A stretch of 64,000 nt of DNA from Oricola cellulosilytica (GTDB lineage Bacteria; Pseudomonadota; Alphaproteobacteria; Rhizobiales; Rhizobiaceae). Location: positions 384,001 to 448,000 of the forward strand of contig NZ_JAINFK010000003.1 of NCBI RefSeq assembly GCF_019966575.1, given 5' to 3'. Below the pieces are notes generated by a model. It ran no database searches, was not told the origin of the DNA, and worked only from the letters and a program-made list of their open reading frames with translations. Shown here piece by piece: positions 1 through 11,564 of the stretch. The translations under genes were made by a program, and so were the position numbers. How positions within the stretch are numbered: position 1 is the stretch's first letter; the number at the start of each line of letters is the position of its first letter.

Positions 1-49
1 CAAGACAAAATTGTCATCAATGAAGCTCGCGCTGAAAGAGGTCGGCTGA
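1..49 (+). CDS. atpH: ATP synthase F1 delta subunit, C-terminal end (partial)
   Basis: Only the last 15 codons are present, in the frame starting at base 2; the gene begins outside the window. The C-terminus reads [15 protein letters not shown], as expected for the delta subunit of alphaproteobacterial F1, which joins the F1 head to the peripheral stalk. Its TGA stop overlaps the ATG of atpA (ATGA-like overlap at 47-51), so the two are translationally coupled. The assignment rests on this tail and on position just before atpA. Confidence 0.85.
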   Translation, partial: KTKLSSMKLALKEVG

Positions 50-1578
50 TGGATATTCGCGCCGCGGAAATTTCCGCAATCCTTAAAGACCAGATCAAGA
101 ACTTCGGAGAGGAAGCCGAAGTCTCGGAAGTCGGTTCCGTTCTGTCCGTCGGCGACGGTATCGCCCGCGTTTACGGTCTGGACAATGTGCAGGCCGGTGA
201 AATGGTCGAATTTCCGGGCGGCATTCGCGGTATGGCGCTCAACCTGGAATCCGACAATGTCGGCGTCGTGATCTTCGGCTCCGACCGCGACATCAAGGAA
301 GGCGACACGGTCAAGCGGACCGGCGCCATCGTGGACGTGCCAGTCGGCAAGGAACTTCTCGGCCGCGTGGTTGACGGCCTCGGCAACCCGATCGACGGCA
401 AGGGGCCGATCAAGGCGAAGCAGCGCATGCGCGTCGACGTCAAGGCGCCGGGCATCATCCCCCGCAAGTCGGTTCATGAGCCGATGTCGACAGGCCTCAA
501 GGCCATCGATGCCCTGATCCCGATCGGCCGCGGCCAGCGCGAGCTCGTCATCGGCGACCGCCAGACCGGCAAGACGGCGATCATTCTCGACACCTTCCTC
601 AACCAGAAGCCGATCCACGACAGCGGTCCGGAAAAGGACAAGCTCTATTGCGTCTACGTCGCGATCGGGCAGAAGCGCTCGACGGTCGCGCAGTTCGTGA
701 AGGTACTGGAGGAGCGCGGTGCGCTCGAATATTCCGTCATCATCGCCGCGACGGCTTCCGATCCCGCGCCCATGCAGTATCTGGCCCCATTCGCCGGCTG
801 CACGATCGGCGAATATTTCCGCGACAACGGCATGCACGCGCTGATCGCCTATGACGATCTGTCGAAACAGGCCGTCGCCTACCGCCAGATGTCGCTGCTG
901 CTGCGCCGCCCGCCGGGCCGCGAAGCCTATCCGGGCGACGTCTTCTACCTGCATTCGCGCCTGCTCGAACGCGCCGCGAAGCTGAACGAGGACCACGGTG
1001 CCGGTTCGCTTACCGCCCTACCGATCATCGAGACGCAGGCCAACGACGTGTCGGCCTACATCCCGACCAACGTGATCTCGATTACAGACGGCCAGATCTT
1101 CCTCGAGACGGATCTGTTCTTCCAGGGCGTCCGCCCGGCGGTGAACGTCGGCCTGTCGGTGTCGCGCGTCGGTTCCTCCGCGCAGATCAAGGCGATGAAG
1201 CAGGTTGCCGGCTCGATTAAGGGCGAGCTCGCCCAGTATCGCGAAATGGCGGCCTTTGCCCAGTTCGGCTCCGACCTGGACGCGGCGACGCAGCGCTTGC
1301 TCAACCGCGGCGCGCGCCTCACCGAACTCCTCAAGCAGCCGCAGTTCTCGCCGCTGAAGACCGAAGAACAGGTCGCGGTGATCTTCGCCGGCGTCAACGG
1401 CTATCTCGACAAGCTGGCAGTGGACGAGGTCGGCAGATTCGAGCAGGGCCTGCTCAGCCACATGCGCACCGAAGGCAAGAACGTTCTCGAAGAGATCCGC
1501 AAGGAGCAGAAACTCACCGACGAGATCGAAGAGAAGCTCAAGGCACAGATCGACGCCTACGCGAAATCCTTCGCGTAA
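49..1578 (+). CDS. atpA: ATP synthase F1 subunit alpha
   Basis: This 509-residue protein is the non-catalytic nucleotide-binding subunit of the F1 hexamer at the cytoplasmic face of the inner membrane. The Walker A motif GDRQTGKT lies near residue 170, and family motifs such as [20 protein letters not shown] follow. The length is normal for the family. The start codon overlaps the atpH stop, and atpG follows after 35 bases in the usual atpHAGDC order. The identification is secure from sequence and context. Confidence 0.98.
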   Translation: MDIRAAEISAILKDQIKNFGEEAEVSEVGSVLSVGDGIARVYGLDNVQAGEMVEFPGGIRGMALNLESDNVGVVIFGSDRDIKEGDTVKRTGAIVDVPVGKELLGRVVDGLGNPIDGKGPIKAKQRMRVDVKAPGIIPRKSVHEPMSTGLKAIDALIPIGRGQRELVIGDRQTGKTAIILDTFLNQKPIHDSGPEKDKLYCVYVAIGQKRSTVAQFVKVLEERGALEYSVIIAATASDPAPMQYLAPFAGCTIGEYFRDNGMHALIAYDDLSKQAVAYRQMSLLLRRPPGREAYPGDVFYLHSRLLERAAKLNEDHGAGSLTALPIIETQANDVSAYIPTNVISITDGQIFLETDLFFQGVRPAVNVGLSVSRVGSSAQIKAMKQVAGSIKGELAQYREMAAFAQFGSDLDAATQRLLNRGARLTELLKQPQFSPLKTEEQVAVIFAGVNGYLDKLAVDEVGRFEQGLLSHMRTEGKNVLEEIRKEQKLTDEIEEKLKAQIDAYAKSFA

Positions 1579-1613
1579 GGCGCTGACCGGAACAGAGAAC
1601 GGAACAGTCTGGC

Positions 1614-3991
<2,378 letters not shown>

Positions 3992-4021
3992 CGCCAACCC
4001 TGAACCGGCGGGAGAACGACG

Positions 4022-4216
4022 ATGAAGCGGTGGATACCAGCAGCTGAAATCGTTCTCGCCGGTGCCTTGACTGGTTACCTGATCGGGCCCGAGTCGCTCG
4101 ATCAGTTCTTCGGGACGGCGTTCCGCAACACCGTCGCATTCAATGTGATCGCCGGCGCGGCCATCGGGGCAGTGCTCGGAGTGATCGCGGTGATGGCGAC
4201 ACCAAAGGCAGAGTGA
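4022..4216 (+). CDS. Small two-helix membrane protein within the ATP synthase operon
   Basis: A 64-residue hydrophobic protein lies in the 230-base interval between atpD and atpC. The ATG at 4022 has a good ribosome site (GGGAG, about 8 bases upstream). Two probable membrane segments are visible, around residues 6-21 and 38-59, the second Gly/Ala-rich (NVIAGAAIGAVLGVIAVM). It ends seven bases before the atpC start, so it is probably co-translated. I do not recognise the family, and atpD-atpC are usually adjacent in this group. It could be an assembly or regulatory peptide of the synthase, but that is only inference from position. Confidence 0.6.
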   Translation: MKRWIPAAEIVLAGALTGYLIGPESLDQFFGTAFRNTVAFNVIAGAAIGAVLGVIAVMATPKAE

Positions 4217-4223
4217 TTGATCG

Positions 4224-4631
4224 ATGGCTGACGCATTCAAGTTCGAACTGGTTTCGCCGGAGCGCCTTCTCGTTTCCGAAGAGGCGCTGCAGGTCGTCGT
4301 GCCGGGCGAAGAAGGCTATTTCACCGTCCTCGCCAGCCACGCGCCGGCCATGGCGACGCTGAAGCCCGGCGTCGTGGAGGTGAAGCTCGCCGGGGGTGCC
4401 GACGAGCGATTCGTCGTCTTCGGCGGCTTTGTCGACGTCACGCCGGAGGCGTGCACGCTGCTGGCCGAATCTGCGGTCAACGTGAACGATATCGACCGGC
4501 ACGACCTTGAACAGCGCATCCAGGACGCCCGCGAGGACGTCGACGATGCCAAGGACGACGCCGGCCTGACCAAGGCGCGTACCTATCTCGACCAGTTGAC
4601 CACGCTTCAGGGCGCAATCTTGCCCGCGTGA
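4224..4631 (+). CDS. atpC: ATP synthase F1 subunit epsilon
   Basis: This 135-residue protein forms the foot of the F1 rotor, linking gamma to the c-ring and restraining ATP hydrolysis. The N-terminal beta-sandwich is recognisable (FKFELVSPERLLVSEEALQVVVPGEEG..FTVLASHAPAMATLKPG). A helical C-terminal part from about residue 90 follows. It is the last gene of the operon and is followed by a strong terminator. The ribosome site is weak, which fits coupling to the small gene immediately upstream. Confidence 0.96.
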   Translation: MADAFKFELVSPERLLVSEEALQVVVPGEEGYFTVLASHAPAMATLKPGVVEVKLAGGADERFVVFGGFVDVTPEACTLLAESAVNVNDIDRHDLEQRIQDAREDVDDAKDDAGLTKARTYLDQLTTLQGAILPA

Positions 4632-4652
4632 CGCGATTGAGAGCGTATGTCG

Positions 4653-4684
4653 AAAGCGGCCTTCGGGGCCGCTTTTTTGTTTTG
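4653..4684 (+). terminator. Rho-independent terminator of the atp operon
   Basis: A perfect 9-bp stem (AAAGCGGCC pairing with GGCCGCTTT) with a TTCGG loop is followed by TTTTGTTTT. It starts 22 bases after the atpC stop and is correctly placed to end the operon. Confidence 0.93.
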
Positions 4685-4743
4685 CAGGGCAGAAACCGAT
4701 CCGTGCCTCACGATCAGCGGTTCAAATGAACCGCGCAAGCAGA

Positions 4744-5244
4744 TCAGAGAGCATCGAATGCTTCCGGATAGCGCAACGGGCCGCGGTAACCGAACAGGCC
4801 GCCGGGGACGAGTTCGAGCGCCATCAGGTGCGGCCCCTGCCAGGGAGACGTCACGCAGTCGGCCAGCGCGCTCGTGAACCCGAAACGGCCGTAATAGACC
4901 GGGTCACCGAGAACGAAGACCGAAAGCCAGCCCCGCTCACGCGCGGCGGTTATGGCGGTGCGGGTCAGTTCCGTTCCGATAAGGAAATCTCGCCAGTCCG
5001 GATCGACGCCTAAGGGAGCAAGGGCCAGCGAACGTTCCGGTCCCCCGACCGCCGACAGGAGGACGTGGCCGATGATCCGGCCGTCGAGTTCGGCAACCAT
5101 TGATAGGGTTTCGGTCTCGTCCGCGAGAAGCTTTTCGACGAGATTCGCTTCGGCATCCTGTCCGAATGCCCGGCGCTGAACCGCGAGGATGCCGGGCAGA
5201 TCTTCAGCTCTGCCCGGCCTGAAACTGGTTTTCGCCAGTATCAT
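4744..5244 (-). CDS. GNAT family N-acetyltransferase
   Basis: The 166-residue protein has a GNAT fold: N-terminal FRPGRAEDLPGILAVQRRAF, a central GHVLLSAV strand, then LAPLGVDPDWRDFLIGTELTRTAI, where the acetyl-CoA pyrophosphate loop is expected, and VLGDPVYYGRFGF. The last part is typical of YhbS-like acetyltransferases. The chosen ATG at 5244 overlaps the stop of the upstream racemase gene (ATGA), which supports this start over one 21 bases upstream. The acceptor substrate cannot be read from sequence. Confidence 0.85.
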   Translation of the reverse strand: MILAKTSFRPGRAEDLPGILAVQRRAFGQDAEANLVEKLLADETETLSMVAELDGRIIGHVLLSAVGGPERSLALAPLGVDPDWRDFLIGTELTRTAITAARERGWLSVFVLGDPVYYGRFGFTSALADCVTSPWQGPHLMALELVPGGLFGYRGPLRYPEAFDAL

Positions 5245-5942
5245 TCGGCTGCCTCGAGAGCGCACGCGACCGCCGCCCTCGCATGAAGGACAGTAGTATC
5301 GAAAACCGGAACCGGAGAGTTGGAGGCGTCGATCAGCATGGTAATCTCCGTGCAGCCGAGAATGAACGCGTCGCAGCCCTCGCGCCGCATGCGCTCCATG
5401 ATCTTAAGATAGCGCCTTCTCGACCCGTCCTCGACCCTGCCGAGGCACAACTCCTCGTAAATGATGCGGTGGACGTCGTCGCGTTCGCCCTGGTCGGGCA
5501 GCCTCACCTCCAGTCCGAACTTCCCTTCCAGCCGGTCCCTGTAGAACCTTTCCTCCATGGTGAAGCGCGTGGCCAGCAGGCCCACCGTCCGGTGGCCCGC
5601 ATCCGCGATCGCCGCGCCGGTCGGGTCGGCGATGTGAAGGACCTCAAGCCCCGAGCCCTCACCGACCTCGGTTGCGAGCTTGTGCATCGTATTTGTGGCG
5701 ATGACCAGGAAGGCGGCACCACCAGCCTTCAGGCCTTGGGCCGCCTCCACGAGAATACGCGCACAGGCGTTCCAATCAGCTTCATGTTGGTATCGCTGAA
5801 TTTCCTCGAAATCGACGGATTGGAGCAGAATGCGCGCAGAATGGAGGCCACCGAGCGTCTCGCGCGCTGCCTCGTTCATCGCGCGATAGTAAAGCGCCGT
5901 GGATTCCCAGCTCATGCCGCCGAGAACGCCGATGAGTCTCAT
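5241..5942 (-). CDS. Aspartate/glutamate racemase family protein (YgeA-like)
   Basis: The 233-residue protein starts [15 protein letters not shown], the usual start of the family, and its ATG overlaps the rppH stop (ATGA at 5939-5942). Cofactor-independent racemases use two acid/base residues, usually both Cys. Here the first site reads VIATNTMH (Thr) and the second FILGCTEI (Cys), as described for E. coli YgeA (L/D-Glu/Asp racemase). The role is probably D-amino-acid interconversion in the cytoplasm. The exact substrate is inferred, not shown. Confidence 0.85.
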   Translation of the reverse strand: MRLIGVLGGMSWESTALYYRAMNEAARETLGGLHSARILLQSVDFEEIQRYQHEADWNACARILVEAAQGLKAGGAAFLVIATNTMHKLATEVGEGSGLEVLHIADPTGAAIADAGHRTVGLLATRFTMEERFYRDRLEGKFGLEVRLPDQGERDDVHRIIYEELCLGRVEDGSRRRYLKIMERMRREGCDAFILGCTEITMLIDASNSPVPVFDTTVLHARAAVACALEAAE

Positions 5943-6472
5943 TGCGGGGAATTTCCGGCAAGATGACCGAAAACCCGCACCAGTTCCTCGTACACCGCCC
6001 GCTTGAACGGTACGATCAGGTCGGGCAATTCCGCCATCGGCAGCCATGCCCACTCCTCGAACTCGCGCTCATGCCCGTCCGGTGGCGGGTCAATGCGCAC
6101 TTCGCTGTCGTCGCCGGTGAAGCGGAAGGCGAACCACTTTTGCGTCTGGCCGCAATATTTTCCTTTCAGGCCGGTGCCTATCAGGTGTTCGGGAAGATCG
6201 TAATCCATCCACTCAGGGGCCTCCCCGATCAGATCCACAGAGCGCATTCCCGTTTCCTCGTAAAGTTCGCGGTAGGCAGCCGAAAGCGGGTCCTCGCCCT
6301 TGTCAATTCCGCCCTGCGGCAGCTGCCACAGTTTGGCGTGGCCGGAATACTCGGTGTTGCCCTCCTTGGCGCGCTTGCCGGCCCAGACGAGGCCGTCGGC
6401 GTTCAACACCATGATGCCGACGCAGGGCCGGTACGGCAAATCGTTTGGCCGGCATTTTTTGGTGTCCGACAT
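5939..6472 (-). CDS. rppH: RNA pyrophosphohydrolase (Nudix)
   Basis: The 177-residue Nudix hydrolase is expected to remove pyrophosphate from the 5' end of mRNAs and so start decay. The Nudix box is complete: G-x5-E-x7-REL-x-EE-x-G within GGIDKGEDP and [10 protein letters not shown]. The family features [19 protein letters not shown] and KWFAFRF are present. The start [19 protein letters not shown] lies eight bases after the stop of the deacetylase-like gene. This order (yibQ-like, rppH, downstream of ctpA) is common in Rhizobiales. Confidence 0.93.
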   Translation of the reverse strand: MSDTKKCRPNDLPYRPCVGIMVLNADGLVWAGKRAKEGNTEYSGHAKLWQLPQGGIDKGEDPLSAAYRELYEETGMRSVDLIGEAPEWMDYDLPEHLIGTGLKGKYCGQTQKWFAFRFTGDDSEVRIDPPPDGHEREFEEWAWLPMAELPDLIVPFKRAVYEELVRVFGHLAGNSPQ

Positions 6473-6480
6473 GTTCTCTC

Positions 6481-7692
6481 CTAGCGCGCAAGGGCCGACA
6501 CACCGACCAACTCGAATCCGCGTTTCTTCGCGCCGTTCGCCCAAGACGCGACGATCTCGACCGTGGTCTCGAACGCCGAGCCGCTGCCGACGGCAAAGCC
6601 CGTTGTGGATGCCGTCTGCTCAAGCTGCTTGAGTTGCGCTGAAATTGCAGCGGGATCCCGGGATGCGTCCAGAATCACGTGACCGGCGACATAGGGAACG
6701 TCGTGGGCGGCAGCGAGTTCGCGCAACCGTTCCCCGCCAGCGGTACCGTCATTCAGGTAGAGCAGGCCCCGATCGGCCACTTCGCGCAGAACCGGCGTTA
6801 TCGCCCCGTCATCATTCGCGAACCGCCCGCCGAGATAATTGACTACGCCGGTGTAATTCGTCATCCGCCCGAGCGCCCAGCGCAGATGGGCGAGATTTTC
6901 CTCAGCGGAGGCGGCCAGCGTCAGCGTTTCGGGCCCGGGATCGGATTGGGGATAGTTAAACGGTTCCATCGGAACCTGCATCAGGAGTTCGTGCCCCTTC
7001 TTGCGCGCCTGCCGCATCCACCTGCCAAGACTGTTGCCGTGGGGAGCGAAGGCAAGCGTCACCTCGGGCGGCAGTTCGCGCAGCGCGTTTTGCGTGCCGG
7101 TCTGCGACACGCCCATTCCGCCGATGACGATGGCGATGCGCTTACCGCCCGCTTGCGACCAAGGCCGCGCGTAGATGTCCATCGGGCGGCGGCCGTCGCC
7201 GGTGCGCGCCGGGAGATCGCCCCACTCGCTTTTTTCGAGCGCCTCCTCATCCGGCAGGTGAGCGACCTGGAGCGGCTGGCCGACCGATGCGGCCGACGGG
7301 TCGCGGATGACGATCACCTTGGGGCCGCCCTCCGAGAGCCGGCCGTCGGCTGGAGCAGCGCCGTCCTCCGGCACAGTGGCACCTTCGGCCGACGCCGGCG
7401 TGTCCCCGTCCCCGTAAACGATCTCGACGCCCGCGGAAGGTGCGGCGGTGCGATCCGGCATCTCCGTCTCGCCATCAGCGACCGCCGGGGCCTCGATCGA
7501 GATGGCCGCCGTTTCCGGGAGATTGTCGCGGGTCGCGAGGGAATAGACGTTGAGCCCCGCCAGACCGAGGAAGACGCAGGCAACCAGCGCCTTACCCTGC
7601 CAGCCGCCCGAAACGCGATGCCGCTCCTTGCGTTTCTGCACTCGCGCATCCGGTCGGCGCGGCTGTCCGAGAGGGGCATTCAGGTCGGTCAC
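6481..7692 (-). CDS. Divergent polysaccharide deacetylase family protein (YibQ/DUF610)
   Basis: This 403-residue protein has a short basic N-terminus, one membrane segment around residues 33-52 ([19 protein letters not shown]), an acidic/Pro/Ala-rich linker of about 110 residues, and a C-terminal domain. That domain starts near residue 184 with [18 protein letters not shown] and has LTLAFAPHG and [12 protein letters not shown]. It is the divergent polysaccharide deacetylase fold found next to EnvC and CtpA in many proteobacteria. It is probably periplasmic, membrane-anchored and linked to cell-wall work. Enzyme activity is not established for the family. Confidence 0.85.
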   Translation of the reverse strand: MTDLNAPLGQPRRPDARVQKRKERHRVSGGWQGKALVACVFLGLAGLNVYSLATRDNLPETAAISIEAPAVADGETEMPDRTAAPSAGVEIVYGDGDTPASAEGATVPEDGAAPADGRLSEGGPKVIVIRDPSAASVGQPLQVAHLPDEEALEKSEWGDLPARTGDGRRPMDIYARPWSQAGGKRIAIVIGGMGVSQTGTQNALRELPPEVTLAFAPHGNSLGRWMRQARKKGHELLMQVPMEPFNYPQSDPGPETLTLAASAEENLAHLRWALGRMTNYTGVVNYLGGRFANDDGAITPVLREVADRGLLYLNDGTAGGERLRELAAAHDVPYVAGHVILDASRDPAAISAQLKQLEQTASTTGFAVGSGSAFETTVEIVASWANGAKKRGFELVGVSALAR

Positions 7693-7713
7693 GATTGGGC
7701 TTACCCGCGAATC

Positions 7714-7741
7714 AAAAGGCCACCGGAAACGGTGGCCTTTT
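7714..7741 (-). terminator. Hairpin terminator between ctpA and the YibQ-like gene
   Basis: An 11-bp inverted repeat (AAAAGGCCACC pairing with GGTGGCCTTTT) has a 6-base loop and A/T tracts at both ends. On the minus strand it lies 38 bases after the ctpA stop and 21 bases before the next start. It can end ctpA transcription or act as partial attenuation into the YibQ-like gene and rppH. Confidence 0.8.
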
Positions 7742-7779
7742 CTAGCACGGGTTTCCGTTGTTCCTGCAACGGTAGGAGC

Positions 7780-9102
7780 CTAGTTCGGCAGCGCCTTGGC
7801 CGGGTCCGGCGGATACGCCTCGTTCGTGCGCTCGCCGCGCATCAGTGCCAGCGCGAAAGCCAACTGGTCGTCTTCCTTCGGATCTTGCGGAACGTAGGCG
7901 ATCGAGCCCGATCCTTTGTCGTCCTCCTCGTCGCCGGCGATGTGGCCACGCAAGTCCGACTCGCCGCGTTTGAGGTCGCGCCCGAGCAACTCCTCGGGGA
8001 TGGTCTGCTCCACCTTGATATCCGGCGTGATGCCCTTGCCCTGGATCGAGACGCCCGCCGGCGTGTAGTAGAGGGCCGTCGTCAGGCGAAGCGCACCGTT
8101 CTCGCCCAGCGGGATGATGGTCTGAACCGATCCCTTGCCGAAGGATTGTGTTCCGACCACGGTTGCTCGGCGATGATCCTGCAGAGCACCGGCAACGATC
8201 TCGGATGCACTGGCCGAACCACCATTGACCATGACGATCAGGGGCTTTCCGCCCGTCAGGTCACCCGGCCGGGCCGAGTAACGTCGGCTGTCGCGGTCAT
8301 CGCGCCCCCGGGTCGAGACAATCAGGCCCTTTTCCAGAAATGCGTCGGAAACATTGATCGCCTGATCCAGCAGTCCGCCCGGATTGAGGCGCATGTCGAG
8401 AACGAACCCCTTCAGCCTGTCCTCGCCGATTTCCTCGGTCAGGTCGGTAATCGCCTTCTGCAGGTCGTCGAACGTCTGCTCGGTGAAGGAGATCAGCCGC
8501 AGATAGCCGATGTCGTCCTCGGCACGGTAACGCACCGCCTGCACCTTGATGACGTCGCGAACGATCGTGATCTCCAGCGGCCTGTCAGCGCCCTCCCGGA
8601 TGATCGTCAGCTCGATCGGTGTGTTGACAAGGCCGCGCATCTTGTCGACCGCGTCCTGCAACGTCAGGCCACGAACCTCGACACCGTCGATCTTGCTGAT
8701 CAAGTCGCCAGCGAGAACACCCGCCTTCTCGGCGGGCGTGCCGTACATCGGCGTGATCACCTTGACGAGTTCGTCTTCCATGGTGACTTCGATTCCGAGA
8801 CCGCCGAACTCCCCCTTGGTCTGGGTGCGCATGTCGGCGGCATCGTCGGCATTGAGATAGGATGAATGCGGATCAAGCGACGTCAGCATGCCGTTTATTG
8901 CATTCTCGATGAGATCCTTTTCCGCAGGCTCTTCGACATAGTTCGCCCGAATGCGCTCGAAAATGTCACCGAAAATGGCAAGTTGCTTATACGTATCGCT
9001 TCCCGCTGCGTTCGCGGACATCAGTCCACCGCCCGACAATGCCAGCATGGAAGCCGCACCCATAAGAGCGCCTGCAAAAAGCAGTGACAACTTTCGCATC
9101 AT
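7780..9102 (-). CDS. ctpA: C-terminal processing serine protease (S41)
   Basis: The 440-residue exported protease cleaves C-terminal tails of periplasmic proteins and often controls cell-wall hydrolases. A signal peptide (MMRKLSLLFAGALMGAASM, ending near SANAAG) leads into a PDZ domain (GLGIEVTMEDELVKVITPMY, GDLISKIDGVEV). The catalytic Ser/Lys dyad lies in NGGSASASEIVAGAL and SFGKGSVQTI. The start at 9102 is preceded by AAGGG five bases away and lies five bases after the envC stop. A start 39 bases upstream would overlap envC and spoil the signal peptide. Confidence 0.93.
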   Translation of the reverse strand: MMRKLSLLFAGALMGAASMLALSGGGLMSANAAGSDTYKQLAIFGDIFERIRANYVEEPAEKDLIENAINGMLTSLDPHSSYLNADDAADMRTQTKGEFGGLGIEVTMEDELVKVITPMYGTPAEKAGVLAGDLISKIDGVEVRGLTLQDAVDKMRGLVNTPIELTIIREGADRPLEITIVRDVIKVQAVRYRAEDDIGYLRLISFTEQTFDDLQKAITDLTEEIGEDRLKGFVLDMRLNPGGLLDQAINVSDAFLEKGLIVSTRGRDDRDSRRYSARPGDLTGGKPLIVMVNGGSASASEIVAGALQDHRRATVVGTQSFGKGSVQTIIPLGENGALRLTTALYYTPAGVSIQGKGITPDIKVEQTIPEELLGRDLKRGESDLRGHIAGDEEDDKGSGSIAYVPQDPKEDDQLAFALALMRGERTNEAYPPDPAKALPN

Positions 9103-9107
9103 ATCCC

Positions 9108-10430
9108 TTACGTCCTTCCAGTTCCGGAGCGTTCCCACCATGGCGAGGGATCGATCGGGTTACCGTTTTTCCTGAACTCTATATAGAGCGTCGGATTGTC
9201 GTTTGCAGCGGCCGCTGCCGAAACGCTCGCCAAATGTATTCTTCCCACACCGCCGACCGGTTCGCCAGCCAATACGAACTGGCCTTGCCGGACGTCTATG
9301 CGCTCCATACCCGCCAGCACGACATGATAATCTTCACCGACATTCAGGATCAAGAGTTGTCCGTACGATCTGAACGGGCCCGCATAGACAACCCATCCGT
9401 CAGCCGGTGCCGTGACATATGCGCCGGGCATCGCCTCGATCGTCTCGCCCTGCGCCGTCGCGCCATAGCCGTCATCATCTCCAAATGCGGTGATTATGCG
9501 GCCCGTAGTGGGCTTTGCGAGTTTTCCGCGAAGGTCCGAAAACGCATATGCCGGCGAGATGCGTGCGGTCGAATCAGCTTGGTTTTCAGCACGTTTGCGC
9601 CCTTCTTCCAGTCGCCGTTCCGCCTCGGCGCGCGCCTCCTCGGCGGCTTCCTGCACCGACAGGATTTCGCGCTCGATTGAAGCGATCAACTCCTGAAGCG
9701 TCTCCGCCTTCGCCGCAAGTTCGGCAGCCCGCGCCTGTTCGAACGCCAGTTCCTTAGCGGTCCGGGTCTCCAGCGATTTCTTTTCCTCAAGCAAAAGTGA
9801 AAGACGTGTTTGCTCCGCCTTCTGCTCCGCCATGGTTTCGCGGAGGCTTTCACGCTCGGACCGGTAAGTCTCGGTCAGACGCCGCAATTCGGTCAGGTCC
9901 GCGATCAGCACACGGGTTTCCTCGCGCATGCCCGGCACCACGGCACTCAAAAGTATGGAACTGCGCACCGACGACAGCGCATCTTCAGGCGTGACCAGGA
10001 TCGCGGGCGGCGGGTTGAGCCCCATGCGCTGCAATGCCGCCAGTACCTCCGCCAGAAGTGCCCGGCGCTCGCTCAGGCTCAGACGCACCGCGTCCGCTTC
10101 CCGCGCGGTCGCCACAAGCGAGTCCTCCAGTTCCATCACATCCCGGGAAAGTTTCCTCTCCGTCTTCGCGGCCTGAATCAACGCGGTGTTCAGCGAGGCG
10201 CGATCCTTCCGGATTCCTGCCACCTCGGCGGCAAGCTGTTGCGCCTTCTCGCGGGACAATTGACGGGCACGCAGAACATCCGCCAACTCAGTGGCGCTGC
10301 GCTCGAGACTATTCGACAGATCCTGGCCCGAGGCCGGCTTCGCGTCTTGCTGCGGCGTCTCCTGCGCGCGCACGAAGACCGGCGCGAAAACGAGCGCGCC
10401 CGATATCATGAGGTGGAGAAACAAACGCAT
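9108..10430 (-). CDS. envC: Murein hydrolase activator, EnvC-like, degenerate LytM domain
   Basis: The 440-residue protein has a signal peptide (MRLFLHLMISGALVFAPVFVRAQ), a long coiled coil of roughly residues 45-280 rich in Glu/Ala/Arg, and a C-terminal M23/LytM domain starting near GRIITAFGDD. The usual zinc ligands (HxxxD and HxH) are not visible (GATAQGETIE and YHVVLAG stand in their places). That fits EnvC, which activates cell-division amidases rather than cutting peptidoglycan itself. It is directly upstream of ctpA. The ATG at 10430 is chosen because the signal peptide begins there. Confidence 0.88.
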   Translation of the reverse strand: MRLFLHLMISGALVFAPVFVRAQETPQQDAKPASGQDLSNSLERSATELADVLRARQLSREKAQQLAAEVAGIRKDRASLNTALIQAAKTERKLSRDVMELEDSLVATAREADAVRLSLSERRALLAEVLAALQRMGLNPPPAILVTPEDALSSVRSSILLSAVVPGMREETRVLIADLTELRRLTETYRSERESLRETMAEQKAEQTRLSLLLEEKKSLETRTAKELAFEQARAAELAAKAETLQELIASIEREILSVQEAAEEARAEAERRLEEGRKRAENQADSTARISPAYAFSDLRGKLAKPTTGRIITAFGDDDGYGATAQGETIEAMPGAYVTAPADGWVVYAGPFRSYGQLLILNVGEDYHVVLAGMERIDVRQGQFVLAGEPVGGVGRIHLASVSAAAAANDNPTLYIEFRKNGNPIDPSPWWERSGTGRT

Positions 10431-10523
10431 CGAGGGAAAGGAATCAGCTCCGGTTGCCAGCAGCAATGTTACGCGATGGTGTGGCGAATGAAACCGGCGA
10501 CTTTATCTGAAGCCCGGCAGTGT

Positions 10524-11009
10524 TCAGCCGCGATGATAGGGATGCCCGGAAAGTATGGTAGTGGCCCGGTAGAGCTGCTCGGCCAGCATGATGCGGGCGA
10601 GCTGATGGGGCCAGGTCTGTTCGCCGAAGGACAGAACCAGGTCTGCGCGGTCGCGCAGCGACGGATCATGTCCGTCGGGCCCGCCGAGTGCAAAGACCAG
10701 ATGCGCGATCCCGTCATCACGGTAACCCGCGATCTTCCCCGCAAAATCGCTGGAACTGAAAGACTTCCCGCGTTCGTCGAGCAGGATCAGAATTGTCGAT
10801 GGATCGGAACCAAGCTCCGCACAGCGGGCGCTTTCCTCCCGCCTTCTTAGCGCAGAGGTTTGCGCGCGGCTCTCCGCAATCTCGATCTGCCCGCCGAATT
10901 CCAGACCAAGAGACCGTCCGGCCTTCGTCAGCCGACCGCTATATCGCGACACAAGTTCTGTTTCGGGGCCGGACTTCATCCGACCCACAGCAAAGACGGT
11001 CAATCGCAT
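10524..11009 (-). CDS. rlmH: 23S rRNA pseudouridine(1915) N3-methyltransferase
   Basis: This 161-residue SPOUT-class methyltransferase uses S-adenosylmethionine to methylate pseudouridine 1915 in helix 69 of 23S rRNA. The knot motifs are clear: FALGGPDGHD and LSFGEQTWPHQLARIMLAEQLYRA, ending in GHPYHRG. The length is typical. It lies downstream of rsfS, as in many alphaproteobacteria, with 34 bases between them. Confidence 0.96.
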   Translation of the reverse strand: MRLTVFAVGRMKSGPETELVSRYSGRLTKAGRSLGLEFGGQIEIAESRAQTSALRRREESARCAELGSDPSTILILLDERGKSFSSSDFAGKIAGYRDDGIAHLVFALGGPDGHDPSLRDRADLVLSFGEQTWPHQLARIMLAEQLYRATTILSGHPYHRG

Positions 11010-11043
11010 CGCGACTCAGAGGCCAGCGCGGCGGGCGCGGCTC

Positions 11044-11424
11044 CTAGTGAAGGGTGCCGGGCGCCGTTTCCGGCTCCTGCCACATTTTCTCAAGCGAGTA
11101 AAAGTCGCGAACTTCCGGGCGAAAGACATGAATGATGACGTCGCCGGCGTCGATGAGGACCCAGTCGGCAGCCGACAGCCCTTCCACCTTCGCGGTTCCG
11201 TATCCCGCCTCTTTCAGACTACGAAGCAAATGATCGGCGACCGCAGCGACGTGGCGATGCGAACGACCCGAGGCCACGACCATGTGATCGGCCATGGCGG
11301 ATTTGCCCTGAATGTCGATTGAGACGATGTCTTCGGCCTTGGAGTCTTCCAGACTTTCAATGACCAGTTCATGAACCCGATCGGCAGCTTCCTTATCGCT
11401 GATGTCGGGTGTTGAAGGCGCCAT
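11044..11424 (-). CDS. rsfS: Ribosome silencing factor
   Basis: The 126-residue protein binds ribosomal protein L14 and blocks joining of subunits when nutrients are scarce. The family block SIDIQGKSAMADHMVVASGRS, then HVAAVADHL and WVLIDAGDVIIHVFRPEVRDFYSLEKMW, is complete. I chose ATG 11424 (MAPSTPDISDKEA) because AAGAAGG lies six bases upstream. The frame stays open for 33 further codons upstream to a GTG, so a longer form cannot be excluded. It follows nadD, as usual. Confidence 0.93.
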   Translation of the reverse strand: MAPSTPDISDKEAADRVHELVIESLEDSKAEDIVSIDIQGKSAMADHMVVASGRSHRHVAAVADHLLRSLKEAGYGTAKVEGLSAADWVLIDAGDVIIHVFRPEVRDFYSLEKMWQEPETAPGTLH

Positions 11425-11564
11425 AGGGGCCTTCTTGAGTGTCGTTGTTCTCAAAGGTTTCCTTTCAATTCGGAACAAACGATACGACCGGCGATTCGCC
11501 CGCCGCACCCTGAAGATAGTCACGAGGCGTTAACACTTTCAAGACGCGGCGGTTCAAGCTTTAT

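Noticed and set aside
6679-8865. 728-codon plus-strand open frame opposite the YibQ-like and ctpA genes
   Set aside because: It spans two real genes and their terminator and has an Arg/His-rich composition without a domain, typical of antisense frames.
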